Shown piece by piece: positions 8,601 through 15,444 of a stretch of DNA of 56,180 nt. The notes beneath the pieces were generated by a model. That model was not told the origin of the DNA. It was given only the letters and a program-made list of their open reading frames with translations, and ran no database searches. Source of the stretch: CAYZJD01 sp964478455 (lineage in GTDB: Bacteria > Acidobacteriota > Terriglobia > Bryobacterales > Bryobacteraceae); NCBI GenBank assembly GCA_964478455.1, contig CAYZJD010000001.1, positions 1 to 56,180 on the forward strand. Reading direction: 5' to 3'. The position numbers were made by a program, and so were the translations under genes. Every line of letters starts with the position of its first letter. Within the stretch, counting starts at the first letter, position 1.

Positions 8601-9624
8601 GATTGGGGCGACCGTTCACATCTCCGGGCGCTCGGCGAATGTGAACAACCGAGAGTGCGCCTACGAACTGTCACCGTTGACGCGGTGGCGGATTGGAGGC
8701 GGTGGCACATCGCCGATCGATGCGGATGTGCCGGGCGCGCCCGTGTTCGGCCTCCATCCAGCCGGAAAGGGCTCGGTGGAGCTGGCGGCCATCGGGTTTC
8801 AGAACCTGGAGAACACGAGGACGATCACAGGCGCAACGCTGACTTTACACTACTGGGATGAAGTGGCCGGCCCTTCGCAATATGGCCTGAGCGCGGCCGT
8901 TGCCGGCGGGGATGAGATCATCAGCCTAAGCGTGCCTGGGCCAGGCAAAGCCGGGGACCTGGTGCAAATCGGCTCCGAGGTCTTGCGGATTGAAGAGGTC
9001 TTCGACGGAGGCTCCCGCTACCGGGTGACGCGCGCGACGTTTGATACGGTGGCAGGGTCGCATGCGGTGCAATCGCCGATCTATCACCTTCGCATCAAGG
9101 TGTACATCGTTCCGTTCGTGAGGGATTTCTTTGGCAGTCCCGCCAGCGGCAGCTACAGCTATCCGATCTTTCTGCCTGATGTGCGGATCGCGTGCGCCGA
9201 GCTGTTTGTCACTAACTCCATTGGAAACAGCGAGACATCCACCGCCAAGTTCACCAGCACCACGGACAGCGGCCTGCGGACCCTTTCCGGGGGCCAGTTG
9301 TCGATCCAGGTGGAAGGGTATCTGGCAATCCAATCGGATGTGGCGCCGCCACTGGTTGTGGAGGAGACGCACGCGGTGCGTGACGTGTTCGCCGTGGTGA
9401 GAGAGGCTCCGCTCGGCCTGCCGATCGAGCTGAGACTGCGCCAGGGCCAAGACACTTATTGCACGCTGACGATTGCCGCAGGTTCGACCGCTTCCAACGT
9501 CGTTACGGGCTTTGGTCTGGCGCCGCTTCAGGCAAATTCGCAAATCAGCCTGGACATCCTTTCCGTGGGCCAGTCTATGGACACGTTTCCAGGCAGGGAT
9601 CTGACGGTGACGGTGCGGCTGTGA
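5692..9624 (+). CDS. Tail tip / central hub protein, gpL-like plus gpJ-like fusion (1310 aa)
   Basis: Start ATG 5692 has a GGGAGGAAC ribosome site. Residues 1 to about 230 look like a hub protein. They include cysteines near 155, 180, 184, 206 and 213 (RRCPWKFP, FCAFYRCGY, TSCDYTRAQC), followed by RHFGGIEFVPS, the pattern of the lambda gpL family that binds an iron-sulfur cluster. Residues about 240-690 resemble the gpJ-type tip attachment protein. A fibronectin-like domain lies near residues 755-870 and further beta domains fill the C-terminus. Lambda encodes L and J as separate genes; here they are one chain. It is the last gene of the tail module and would form the host-contacting end. Confidence 0.65.
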   Translation: MSNISELKERGVTETPLFLIDCELASGAVERWSTHRVVVDGNTYEARVLGHNLFEIRSDSEDGVDSVSRVTLTLGNADSYGSQIERTVGWKGAKVTIRFLFFDLRNGAAASESLVVFRGFANPAEEITEDTIRLNLTNRLNLQRMLLPEVRIQRRCPWKFPANAAQRTEAANGGTRGKFCAFYRCGYSADVTGGAGNLDGTTPFTSCDYTRAQCEQRGMFRQDSRGNATRHFGGIEFVPSTTMVRSYGERGYHLSPLLENEGRYNDFVPLVYGTGWYAPPVVFARNDGNLTRLEVLLGMGEIQGVLKVVVNDVEIPPGRSGANMSATGWYDVISPGGRMGEFNGDFTDANGTPLGDPYGSMAYMSLVVPNQISDGRTLPRIEVLAQGLKLARYSLGGEYLGEEFDNNPAWVILDILLRSGWTAEEVDLSSFAKAAAYCAELIPATDLHGNPITIPRFQCNLVLRKRRSVAELIRGIRNGSRLYLSQSGEGKLQLRTENTLAGQHPEKPAGSNSREPLNDGWPAYEFGDGSFGFSGILRRGNGEPAIRLWSRSTADSPNRYSVEFQDAFNEYQQDSLSLVDVDDVLLTGQEISASLNALGIANSHQAARIAQLQLDKSIRGGTCVEFETSVRGVGLQPGDLITVTYLKEGLQRQPFRIKSIAPGLNYRSARITAQIHSDGWYSDTVVSYGGTGGGRQPGFEIGVPRPLIGDVLDEYGEPQFGIEERIDEQADGKVSVQLSAGFIVPGRPKSTGLGIPRIGLSPEIVQRGGTLAGDQTLYYAVSAVSADGAESRLSFLVRATIPAGASTNGVRLTDLSFSSGTASFHVYRGADPARLFRIASSQAVAEEFVDTGLPKQLQAPPDENFDHANFYWRMELQPESATSIYSTTTIGDVALQMPANAYRGATVRVVRGKGAGQERVVLSNSATTLTVEPAWDEEPDTTSGFAVAESSWHFAAMSRTSPVEFEVPNRIGATVHISGRSANVNNRECAYELSPLTRWRIGGGGTSPIDADVPGAPVFGLHPAGKGSVELAAIGFQNLENTRTITGATLTLHYWDEVAGPSQYGLSAAVAGGDEIISLSVPGPGKAGDLVQIGSEVLRIEEVFDGGSRYRVTRATFDTVAGSHAVQSPIYHLRIKVYIVPFVRDFFGSPASGSYSYPIFLPDVRIACAELFVTNSIGNSETSTAKFTSTTDSGLRTLSGGQLSIQVEGYLAIQSDVAPPLVVEETHAVRDVFAVVREAPLGLPIELRLRQGQDTYCTLTIAAGSTASNVVTGFGLAPLQANSQISLDILSVGQSMDTFPGRDLTVTVRL

Positions 9625-9644
9625 GGGGGCGTCTCGCGGGCTTG

Positions 9645-9708
9645 AAAGGGGTCAGACAGGTCTGCCGCTCGCAAGAAGCGCTCAGGACAGACTGATCTGA
9701 CCCCTTTT
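9645..9708. repeat. Palindromic intergenic repeat, copy 1
   Basis: A 64-base imperfect palindrome bounded by AAAGGGGTCAGA and TCTGACCCCTTTT, with a central CGCAAGAAGCGCTC. It is identical to the core of copy 2, 88 bases downstream. Inner stem bases GTCTG and CAGAC pair, separated from the outer stem by a three-base internal loop. Confidence 0.85.
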
Positions 9709-9731
9709 CGTGGGGTTTCGTCTGGCCGCTG

Positions 9732-9796
9732 AAAAGGGGTCAGACAGGTCTGCCGCTCGCAAGAAGCGCTCAGGACAGACTGATCTGACCCCTTTT
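9732..9796. repeat. Palindromic intergenic repeat, copy 2
   Basis: Identical to copy 1 over the whole element, with one further A/T pair at its outer ends. The spacer before it (GTGGGGTTTCGTCTGG...) is unrelated, so the element and not the spacer was duplicated. A transcript from either strand would form a long hairpin ending in a U run, so it could also terminate transcription after the tail module. Confidence 0.85.
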
Positions 9797-9813
9797 CGCG
9801 TGGTCTGATCGAG

Positions 9814-9874
9814 AAGGGGTCAGACAGAACCGCCCATCGCAAACTGCGCTCGGGGCGGTTTGGTCTGACCCCTT
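9814..9874. repeat. Palindromic intergenic repeat, diverged copy 3
   Basis: Same outer arms (AAGGGGTCAGACAG and TGGTCTGACCCCTT) but a different inner stem: AACCGCCC pairs with GGGCGGTT where copies 1 and 2 have GTCTG and CAGAC. Both sides changed together, so pairing is preserved. The centre reads CGCAAACTGCGCTC, whose reverse complement reappears within the element at 52330-52414. Confidence 0.85.
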
Positions 9875-9880
9875 ACGCGG

Positions 9881-9886
9881 TATAGT
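9881..9886 (+). promoter_or_regulatory. Candidate -10 box (TATAGT) for the ABC-transporter operon
   Basis: TATAGT lies 14 bases before GTG 9901, immediately after the third palindrome. No clear -35 hexamer is present at the proper distance. If used, the transcript would start within a few bases of the start codon. Confidence 0.35.
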
Positions 9887-9900
9887 GGTTTCGAATCCCG

Positions 9901-11112
9901 GTGGTTCTCGTCCAGCGCGTATCCAAAGTCTACCGTTTGTATCGCCGCCCCTCGGACCGGATACTGGAAGCTCTTCCTCTTCGACATCGTTCCCATCACA
10001 CCGATTTTTGGGCGCTCCGGGACGTGAACCTCCGTGTGGAGCGGGGCGAGTTTCTCGGTATTGTCGGTCCCAACGGGTCAGGTAAGAGCACTCTGCTACA
10101 AATCCTGAGCGGGATCCTGCAACCGACGACGGGCCGGGTGGTGGTGGAAGGCCGGGTAGCGGCGCTGCTCGAACTTGGGGCGGGCTTCAACCTCGAGTTC
10201 ACCGGCCGCGAGAACGTCTACATCAACGCGGAGATCATGGGGCTATCGCGGCAGGAGATCGACCGCGCATTTCCGCGTATCGAGGCGTTCGCCGAAATCG
10301 GGGACTTCATTGACCGGCCGGTGAAGGAGTACTCGAGCGGAATGTATGTGCGCCTGGCCTTTGCCACGGCCATTCACGTGGAGCCGGAAATCCTCGTGGT
10401 TGACGAAGCGCTCGCGGTCGGAGACGCGATCTTCGCGAACCGCTGCATTCAGAAATTCGAGGAACTAAGGAAGCGCAAAGTGACGGTGCTGTTCGTGTCT
10501 CACGACCTCGGACTGGTGAAGCGACTGTCGGACCGGTCGATCCTCATGCTCGGCGGGCGGATCGAGGCAGAGGGAAGCCCGAGGGATGTGATCAACCGGT
10601 ATGTGGGGATGGTGCTGGCGCGGCAGGAGGGGATCCGGCAGGACGACGACGGCCGACTCAACGCGAGCTTCCGGCACGGCGATGGCGCGAGCCGCATCAT
10701 GGATGTGGCGCTGCTGGACACCGGCGGCCAGCCAGTTCGGACGCTACGAAAGGGAGAGCGAACGACGGTACGGGTTCGAGCTCGGTTCGAGCGGCCGGTG
10801 GACGAGCCGATGGTTGGCATTCTGATCCGGAACCGGCTCGGGATGGACATTTTCGGCACTAATACACGGCTGGAGAAGCAGCAGCTTGGCCGGTTCGAGG
10901 CAGGCGAGGAGATGGAGGTCGATTTCACCTTCGATTGCCTGCTTGGGCAGTCGGAATATACACTGACAGTTGCCACGCAATACTGGGACGGCTCGAGCCA
11001 GGACTGGCTCGACGACGTGCTGAGCTTCGCGGTAGTGGACCCGAGGGGCGGTTCAGGGGTAGCCAGTTTCGACACACAAATCGCATGGCGACGGGGCTCG
11101 ACGCAACGCTAG
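9901..11112 (+). CDS. Wzt-like ABC transporter ATPase with C-terminal polysaccharide-binding domain (403 aa)
   Basis: The cytoplasmic ATPase of an ABC exporter for lipid-linked polysaccharides. Residues 1-240 are the nucleotide-binding domain: Walker A GPNGSGKST near 55-63, signature YSSGMYVRLA near 143, Walker B ILVVDEA near 165 and the switch histidine in FVSHD. The short signature variant (SSGM) is typical of the RfbE/Wzt/TagH group. Residues about 260-400 match the Wzt C-terminal beta-sandwich that recognises the O-antigen terminus. GTG 9901 is the earliest in-frame start. The partner permease, normally adjacent, is absent: upstream is phage DNA and downstream an unrelated peptide transporter. 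Confidence 0.85.
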   Translation: MVLVQRVSKVYRLYRRPSDRILEALPLRHRSHHTDFWALRDVNLRVERGEFLGIVGPNGSGKSTLLQILSGILQPTTGRVVVEGRVAALLELGAGFNLEFTGRENVYINAEIMGLSRQEIDRAFPRIEAFAEIGDFIDRPVKEYSSGMYVRLAFATAIHVEPEILVVDEALAVGDAIFANRCIQKFEELRKRKVTVLFVSHDLGLVKRLSDRSILMLGGRIEAEGSPRDVINRYVGMVLARQEGIRQDDDGRLNASFRHGDGASRIMDVALLDTGGQPVRTLRKGERTTVRVRARFERPVDEPMVGILIRNRLGMDIFGTNTRLEKQQLGRFEAGEEMEVDFTFDCLLGQSEYTLTVATQYWDGSSQDWLDDVLSFAVVDPRGGSGVASFDTQIAWRRGSTQR

Positions 11113-12581
11113 GAAAGGAGGATACGCGGTTTTTCGGGCACCCCCGCGGCCTCGCCACACTCTTCATGACCGAGCTGTGGGAGCGCTTCAGCTATTACGG
11201 GATGAGGGCGTTGCTCATCCTCTTCATGACGGCGTCGGTGAGCGCCGGCGGACTGGGTTTCGACACTTCGAAGGCAGGGGCGATTTATGGCCTTTACACT
11301 TCGATGGTTTACATGCTAAGCCTGCCGGGCGGGTGGATCGCGGACCAGCTTATCGGCCAGAGGAAAGCGGTGCTCTATGGGGGCATTGTGATCGCGGTCG
11401 GAAATTTCCTGCTGGCGACGCCGGGAATCACGAGTTTCTACATTGGGCTGGCGCTGACGGCGATGGGGACGGGGCTATTGAAGCCGAACGTGAGCGTAAT
11501 CGTCGGACAGCTCTACACGGCCGCAGACAACAGGCGGGACGCAGCTTTCTCGATCTTCTACATGGGCATCAACCTCGGGGCGTTTCTGTCGCCGCTGGCC
11601 TGCGGCTACGTGGGCCAGAACGTCAACTGGCGTCTAGGATTCGGGCTGGCTGGGCTTGGGATGACGCTTGGGATCATTCAGTACGTTGCGGGCGGGAAGC
11701 GCCTGGGCGAGGCGGGCATGCATCCGGGCGGCCAGGGAACCGAGAAGGAGCAAGCAAGAACGAGGCGGCGTTTTCTCGTTACCAGCGTAGTCGTGGCCGC
11801 TGCCCTCGCGGTTCTTGCGGTGCTCCACTTCAGTGGCGTTGCTCGCCTTAGTGCGCAGGGCATCTCCGACGCCATGGGAGTGCTGCTGTTGCTGACAGTC
11901 GCGGCATTCTTCCTCTGGCTCTTGTCGAGCCGCGGGTGGACCGCGGTCGAGCGAAGGCGGCTGCTGGTGGTGGGAGTGTTGTTTGTGGCGTCGTCCTTGT
12001 TCTGGTGCATGTTCGAGCAGGCAGGCTCGACACTGAACCTGTTCGCCGAGCGGAGCACGGACAAGAGCGTGCTGGGATGGAGCTTTCCGGCGAGCTGGCT
12101 GCAGTCGGTGAATGCGCTGTTCATCATCACGCTAGCGCCGGTATTCGCCTGGCTTTGGGTGAAGCTCGGTTCGAGGGAACCGTCGAGCCCGACGAAATTC
12201 GTTCTCGGACTTCTTTGCGGCGGAATCGGATTCGCGGTGCTGGCTGCGGCCGCGGCTAAAGCGCAAGACGGCATGCTGGTCAGCCCGGCGTGGCTGGTAG
12301 CGGTGTACCTGCTGCACACCAGCGGGGAGCTGTGTCTCAGCCCGGTGGGCTTGAGCGCAATGACGAAACTGGCGCCTGCGCGAATCACCGGGCTGTTGAT
12401 GGGCGTGTGGTTTCTCTCCATCTCCGTAGGCAATTATCTCGGGGGCCGGTTCGCGTCGATGTACGAAACGCTGCCTCTCGAGAAACTGTTCGGGGCGGTT
12501 GCACTGTTTGGGGTAGCGATGGGGCTCATACTCGCGATGTTTGTCGGACCGATCAAGAGACTGATGGCAGGTGTGAAGTGA
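11085..12581 (+). CDS. POT/PTR2 family proton-dependent oligopeptide transporter (498 aa)
   Basis: An inner-membrane major-facilitator transporter importing di- and tripeptides with protons. Diagnostic features are the ExxER motif in TELWERFSYYGMRAL in helix 1, the PTR2 signature FSIFYMGINLGAFLSPLACG around residues 155-175, and 12-14 hydrophobic helices, the last followed by a short basic tail. ATG 11085 overlaps the ABC gene by 28 bases; the AAAGGAGG at 11115-11122 lies inside the coding region with no usable start after it. The stop overlaps the GTG of an Xaa-Pro peptidase (GTGA), so uptake and cleavage of proline peptides are probably coupled. Confidence 0.85.
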   Translation: MATGLDATLGKEDTRFFGHPRGLATLFMTELWERFSYYGMRALLILFMTASVSAGGLGFDTSKAGAIYGLYTSMVYMLSLPGGWIADQLIGQRKAVLYGGIVIAVGNFLLATPGITSFYIGLALTAMGTGLLKPNVSVIVGQLYTAADNRRDAAFSIFYMGINLGAFLSPLACGYVGQNVNWRLGFGLAGLGMTLGIIQYVAGGKRLGEAGMHPGGQGTEKEQARTRRRFLVTSVVVAAALAVLAVLHFSGVARLSAQGISDAMGVLLLLTVAAFFLWLLSSRGWTAVERRRLLVVGVLFVASSLFWCMFEQAGSTLNLFAERSTDKSVLGWSFPASWLQSVNALFIITLAPVFAWLWVKLGSREPSSPTKFVLGLLCGGIGFAVLAAAAAKAQDGMLVSPAWLVAVYLLHTSGELCLSPVGLSAMTKLAPARITGLLMGVWFLSISVGNYLGGRFASMYETLPLEKLFGAVALFGVAMGLILAMFVGPIKRLMAGVK

Positions 12582-13774
12582 GCGGACGCAGCGGGCTCGA
12601 CGCTTCGCGTATTCGAGAGATACAGCGGGTGCTACGCGAGCAGGACCTCGACGGCTGGCTCTTCTTCGATCATCACCAGCGGGACCCGCTCTCCTACCGC
12701 ATTCTTCGTTTCGAGCCTGGCCGCCAAGTCACGCGGCGCTGGTATTACCTCATTCCAAGCGACGGCGATGCGCTCGGGTTGGTCCATGTGATCGAGCGTT
12801 CCATGCTGGACGACTTGCCGGGACCGAAGTCGATCTACTCCAGTTGGAACTCCCAGATCGAGGGCTTGCAGAAGATGCTCGCCGGGCGGCGGCGGGTGGC
12901 GATGCAGTACTCGCCCAACTGCGCCATACCCTATGTTTCGATGGTCGACGGCGGGACGGTCGAGCTTGTACGCAGCCTCGGAGTGGAAGTTGTTAGCTCC
13001 GCAGACCTGGTACAGCACTTCGAGGCGCGGTGGAGCCAGGAGAGCCTGGAGGCGCACCTCGAGGCAGGCCGCCGTGTAGATGAGATCCGCCGGCGGGCGT
13101 TCCGGCTGGTGAGCGAGCGGCTGGAAGCCGGCGCCTTCGTCGATGAGTGGGCCGTCAATCGATTCATCCTGGACGCGTTCGAATCCACAGGGCTGGCGAC
13201 GGACCATGGGCCGATTGTGGCCGTGAATGAGAATGCGGCGAACCCTCACTACGAGCCCACGGAGGAGGTCCGGCGGCCGATCCGGCGAGGCGATGTTCTG
13301 CTGATTGACCTGTGGGCGAAGCTGCGGCAACCGGGCAGCGTTTACTACGACATCACCTGGACGGCGTACTGCGGCGCACCGCCGCCAGGGGAGGTGTTGC
13401 AGGTTTTTGAGATTGTGCGGGAGGCTCGCGACCGGGCGGTTCAACGCGTGATGGACGCGGTCCGCACCGGCGAGCCGCTGCGCGGATTTCAGGTCGATGA
13501 TGTCGCCAGGCGCTACATCGAGCAAAGAGGATACGGCCAGTATTTTCCGCACCGCACCGGCCACTCGATCGGCGAAGATGTGCACGGCGGGGGCGCGAAC
13601 ATGGACAACCTCGAGACACACGACGAGCGCAGGATCATTCCCTGGACCTGCTTCTCGATCGAACCGGGGATCTACCTTAAGGACTTCGGTGTTCGTTCCG
13701 AAGTGAATGTCTTTGTCGGCGAACAAGAAGCGAGAGTAACCGGGGAGATCCAGGAGAGGTTGTTGCTGATTTGA
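12578..13774 (+). CDS. M24 family Xaa-Pro peptidase (398 aa)
   Basis: A two-domain creatinase-fold metallopeptidase releasing N-terminal residues before proline. Residues 1-150 are the creatinase-like N-domain. The C-domain holds the dimetal ligands: Asp in LLIDLWAK and YYDITWTAY, His in HRTGHSIGEDVHGG, Glu in CFSIEPGIYL and a final Glu near VTGEIQERL. The start GTG 12578 overlaps the stop of the peptide transporter by four bases. No signal peptide is seen, so cleavage would occur in the cytoplasm on imported peptides. The length is close to the usual 360-440 residues. Confidence 0.85.
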   Translation: MSGRSGLDASRIREIQRVLREQDLDGWLFFDHHQRDPLSYRILRFEPGRQVTRRWYYLIPSDGDALGLVHVIERSMLDDLPGPKSIYSSWNSQIEGLQKMLAGRRRVAMQYSPNCAIPYVSMVDGGTVELVRSLGVEVVSSADLVQHFEARWSQESLEAHLEAGRRVDEIRRRAFRLVSERLEAGAFVDEWAVNRFILDAFESTGLATDHGPIVAVNENAANPHYEPTEEVRRPIRRGDVLLIDLWAKLRQPGSVYYDITWTAYCGAPPPGEVLQVFEIVREARDRAVQRVMDAVRTGEPLRGFQVDDVARRYIEQRGYGQYFPHRTGHSIGEDVHGGGANMDNLETHDERRIIPWTCFSIEPGIYLKDFGVRSEVNVFVGEQEARVTGEIQERLLLI

Positions 13775-13776
13775 GG

Positions 13777-15444
13777 ATGCGCTGGCAGATTCTGTTACTG
13801 GCCGGCGTGTTCGGCCCGGCTGCCTTAGGCGCCGGAGTCCCGTCTGCTTCCCGCGATGAGAATTGCTTCACCTTTCAGGTTCAGGACGGACGGGCTCTGC
13901 TCGAGTGGGTCAGCGCGTCGACGTTTCGGTTCTGCCGGGGCTGGGGGCCCGACACGTGCACGAATCGTGTGTTTACAGGAGTCGAGGTCGAGATTAGCGA
14001 GCAGAATACGGCTAATGCGCTCATTCTTCAGACAGAACATCTGAAGGTTGAAATCGAGAAGTCGTCGTTGCGGATCCGGGTCTGGAATCGGCGCGAGGGG
14101 CGGCAACTGATGGCGGACGCGGCGCCTCCGGCGCGGACGGCGGACGGTGTTGTGGTCGAGCGTCTGTCGCCTCCGGAGGAGCGCTTCTTCGGGCTGGGTG
14201 TCCGCGCGGACAAGAGGATAGAGAGCCGGGGTGAAGTGATCGTGGCATCGAGGCCGTTCCTGCTCTCGACGATGGGCTACGGGGTCTATTACCCGGCCAG
14301 CGGCCGGTACGAATTCGACCTGGCGCGGTCGCGGCCTGATCGCTGCCGCATTCAGGGACAAGGGGCCGGCTGGCTCGAATACTACTTCCACTACGGCCCC
14401 ACTCCGAAAGAAGTCATGGAGGAGCACAAGGAAGTCGTAGAGAGCGGGGTCTATTTACAGCCATTGCACTTCGCGCTTCTGACGCAGCGCCAGCTACCCA
14501 AGCGCGCGACTTTGCTGCCGTCTCCGGAAGAGGGGACTTGGGATTCACTGCGGGGCACACTGAGAGCCTTGATCCATGGCAGTATGTCAGCGGTCGCGCT
14601 GCCGGCGATGGATCTCAGTCCCTACCAATCGGCAAACGAGCCGCTGCTCCGACGCGCGGCGCAACTGGCGCGGGTTGTGCCGCTCGTGTATGGGGCCAAC
14701 CTCGCACGGCCGGACCCTGAGGCGATGAGTGTTCAGCAGTCACTCGCTCGCTTCCGCAGGGATTACGCCGCTTTTTTTCTTGCCTACGCACAGGACATCC
14801 GTGAGCGGGGCCATCCGATTATTCACCCGCTGCCTTTGCAATTTCCCAAAGATGCGTTTGGATACGGGATCGATGACGAGTTTCTGTTGGGCGACGAGAT
14901 CCTGGTCGCGCCGCTGCTTCACGAGGGAACGCGAAGATCCGTGTACCTGCCCATGGGATCCTGGACCGACCTGCGCACGAACGTCCGCTATCCGGGGCGG
15001 CGGGTGGTGAAGATGGAGGCCGGGGAGGAGGGCCCAATCCTGCTGGCGAAGAACGGGTCGATCGTGCCGGTGGGCGTCCAGGAGGGCGGCGCGGTCATGA
15101 CTCTTCACTATTTTCCGAGGCTGGCGGCCGAGTTCTTCCTCTTCGAGCCGGACAGTGGCGAGTACACGCAGATCCACGCCAGCCCGGCGGGCGACCAGAT
15201 ACGCCTCGAAGTGGAGGCGAAGCGGGAGCGGACTTATGAATGGGTAGTGCACCACTTATCGAATGTTAGTAAGGTGGTTGGCAATGGGGTGGAGTATGCG
15301 CGAGTGAGTGACGCTAAGAGTCTCAAGAGGGGAGCATGGCACTACGATCGGGCGCGCGAGAATTTGCACGTACGCCTTGAGGCGAGATCGGAGGGGCACG
15401 ACGTGATCTACGTACACTTTGAAAACGATGGGGCTGAACGGTGA
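13777..15444 (+). CDS. GH31-like protein lacking the catalytic barrel core (555 aa)
   Basis: A signal peptide (MRWQILLLAGVFGPAALGA) is followed by a GH31-type N-terminal beta domain with the recognisable PPEERFFGLGVRAD near residue 131. The C-terminal third matches GH31 as well: GDEILVAPLLHEGTRRSVYLP near 371, and the distal beta domains. Between them the barrel is reduced from about 330 to about 150 residues. The segment carrying the nucleophile (WxDMNE) is missing and the acid/base region is replaced by LLPSPEEGTW; the sequence resumes at the position of the GxDIGGF loop (ALPAMDLSPY, near 267). It is probably a non-catalytic sugar-binding relative. TTG 13771 is an alternative start. Its stop overlaps the next ATG. 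Confidence 0.7.
   Translation: MRWQILLLAGVFGPAALGAGVPSASRDENCFTFQVQDGRALLEWVSASTFRFCRGWGPDTCTNRVFTGVEVEISEQNTANALILQTEHLKVEIEKSSLRIRVWNRREGRQLMADAAPPARTADGVVVERLSPPEERFFGLGVRADKRIESRGEVIVASRPFLLSTMGYGVYYPASGRYEFDLARSRPDRCRIQGQGAGWLEYYFHYGPTPKEVMEEHKEVVESGVYLQPLHFALLTQRQLPKRATLLPSPEEGTWDSLRGTLRALIHGSMSAVALPAMDLSPYQSANEPLLRRAAQLARVVPLVYGANLARPDPEAMSVQQSLARFRRDYAAFFLAYAQDIRERGHPIIHPLPLQFPKDAFGYGIDDEFLLGDEILVAPLLHEGTRRSVYLPMGSWTDLRTNVRYPGRRVVKMEAGEEGPILLAKNGSIVPVGVQEGGAVMTLHYFPRLAAEFFLFEPDSGEYTQIHASPAGDQIRLEVEAKRERTYEWVVHHLSNVSKVVGNGVEYARVSDAKSLKRGAWHYDRARENLHVRLEARSEGHDVIYVHFENDGAER

Noticed and set aside
9645..9874. CRISPR array
   Set aside because: There are only three copies with unequal spacing, each is a self-contained palindrome, and the between-copy spacers are unrelated to an array layout. 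No cas gene is near.
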